Below are positions 63,187 to 64,000 of a DNA stretch of 64,000 nt, piece by piece; position 1 is the first letter of the stretch, and every line of letters begins with the position of its first letter. The translations under genes and the position numbers were made by a program. Below the pieces are notes generated by a model. It had not been told where the DNA came from and did not search any database. It was given only the letters and a program-made list of their open reading frames with translations. This stretch comes from Deinandra increscens subsp. villosa (lineage: Eukaryota > Streptophyta > Magnoliopsida > Asterales > Asteraceae): assembly GCA_039602395.1 (NCBI GenBank), contig JBCNJP010000006.1, forward strand, positions 64,451,775-64,515,774. Reading direction: 5' to 3'.

Positions 63187-64000
63187 ATGGCGAAGAAGAA
63201 TACTCATTCCGCCACTCCGTCTTCCTCACTTGGCATTGAGGACTTCGTTGATCAGGGGATTCTCCCCTCCAATGAAGAAGAAACCTGCAATTTTTCCGAC
63301 AACGACATCCGTCAGTTGAAGGAATTCGGTCTTTTTCCGGCGTCGGGCGTCATTCGGCGATTCGATCCTCGATTGAAAGCCGACTGCATGTCCAACACCT
63401 GGGTCTATTTTCTCTATTACCCTTTTTTGCTTGGGATGTCCTACCCCTTTTCGGCCATCGTAAACGAGTTCTTCAAAATCACCGACCTCTGTTACTCCCA
63501 GACAATGCCGATGGTGTGGAGGATTCTGTTTTTGCTTGATAATCTGAACAATTCCCGGAAGCTGGAGATGGGGATTCCTGAAGTTTGTGCTGCCTACAAC
63601 CTGAGAACCCACGGGTTCAGTCGTTTTGTTCTTCAAGCCCGCTCTTCTTACTCCCAACTGATTCCTCGTGCGTCACACAATGACCCTGATTGGAAAAGGA
63701 AGTTCTTTTTTGTGAAGCGTGAATCCATTGTTGGGGGTGATTCATTGCCGATGAAATGGGTTTTGAAGGGTAGGAAACTGAATTAGGTTTTATATTTGAT
63801 GTTTCTCTGAATTTTGCTAACGACATTTTGTTGTTTCTCGCAGCTCCCAAGTTTTCTGACCTTGTTGAAGTAACCGAAGAAGCTGTGGAGAGAACCGCTA
63901 CTTTCCTGGAAATCCCACCTATTGACAGGACCTTCGCCATCGAGAGTGCCAACAGCGAACAAAGCTTCTCAATCGACCACTCGGAAGCCGTCATGTCTGG
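63187..64000 (+). CDS. Spliced antisense gene of the second gypsy element (partial)
   Basis: Homologue of the gene at 57465-55664. Exon 1 is 63187-63769 (start ATG 63187; LNNSRKLEMGIPEVCAAYN; RKFFFVKRESIVGGDSLP). A 74-bp intron follows (63770-63843, GTAGG...TTTCTCGCAG). Exon 2 runs from 63844 to the window edge (SDLVEVTEEAVERTA). The intron interrupts the frame in the same phase as in the first copy. TTAAATAC at 63058-63065 is the likely TATA box. Being conserved as a spliced frame in two diverged elements argues that this opposite-strand gene is real and used. Function unknown; the coiled-coil exons would lie beyond the window. Confidence 0.8.

Overview
The window is nuclear DNA of a flowering plant, most likely a eudicot of the daisy family (Asteraceae). 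That placement is an inference from the style of the retroelement accessory proteins and repeats. Evidence for a plant: a two-exon phenylalanine ammonia-lyase (PAL) gene, GT-AG introns, Ty1/copia and Ty3/gypsy elements, a LINE, SINEs, Helitrons, hAT-, PIF/Harbinger- and Mutator-like elements, many (TA)n tracts and very AT-rich spacers. Two runs of exactly 500 Ns (3853-4352 and 40353-40852) are assembly gaps.

Only one convincing housekeeping-type host gene is present: PAL at 13738-17550 (+), 702 aa, with a 1.7-kb intron that has collected a Helitron-like insertion and microsatellites. Almost everything else is mobile DNA.

Layout. 1-5225: AT-rich spacer, a palindromic MITE, a decayed reading frame split by a SINE, a gap and LTR debris. 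5226-10150: an intact Ty1/copia element with apparently identical LTRs, inserted into the target-site duplication of a 5'-truncated LINE (10165-10629). 12371-17550: Helitron ends, then PAL. 18140-22219: a PIF/Harbinger derivative carrying a broken Myb-like ORF1, then gypsy and copia debris. 22424-22693: a solo LTR. 23941-29823: a minus-strand LTR element with no coding capacity but three unusual non-coding repeat arrays. 30489-32537: hAT-like elements and a SINE. 32874-40352: a minus-strand Sirevirus-like copia element (pol plus an 873-aa accessory ORF) cut by the second gap. 40853-46672: a run of palindromic elements bordered by (TA)n tracts, with a Mutator-type MITE nested in a Helitron. 46818-60852: a possible Helitron carrying RPA1-like exons, split by a Tat-type gypsy element (47724-58383). 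60846-64000: more (TA)n-bordered DNA and the end of a second, related gypsy element.

The most unusual signals are non-coding. Three different LTR elements carry tandem hairpins in which the inner segment is constant while the stem arms differ between copies yet still pair (28009-28510, 37408-37649, 55450-55565). This is the pattern expected of selected RNA or DNA structure. The gypsy element joins gag-pro to pol through an in-frame TAG followed by CAATCA, matching the tobamovirus-type readthrough context. It also carries a spliced four-exon gene on the opposite strand, found again in the second gypsy element with the same intron phase and TATA spacing. The SINEs and the LINE share the same 3' end, suggesting a SINE-LINE partnership. 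A 473-bp flank is repeated after both gypsy LTRs, indicating a rearrangement or a misjoin.
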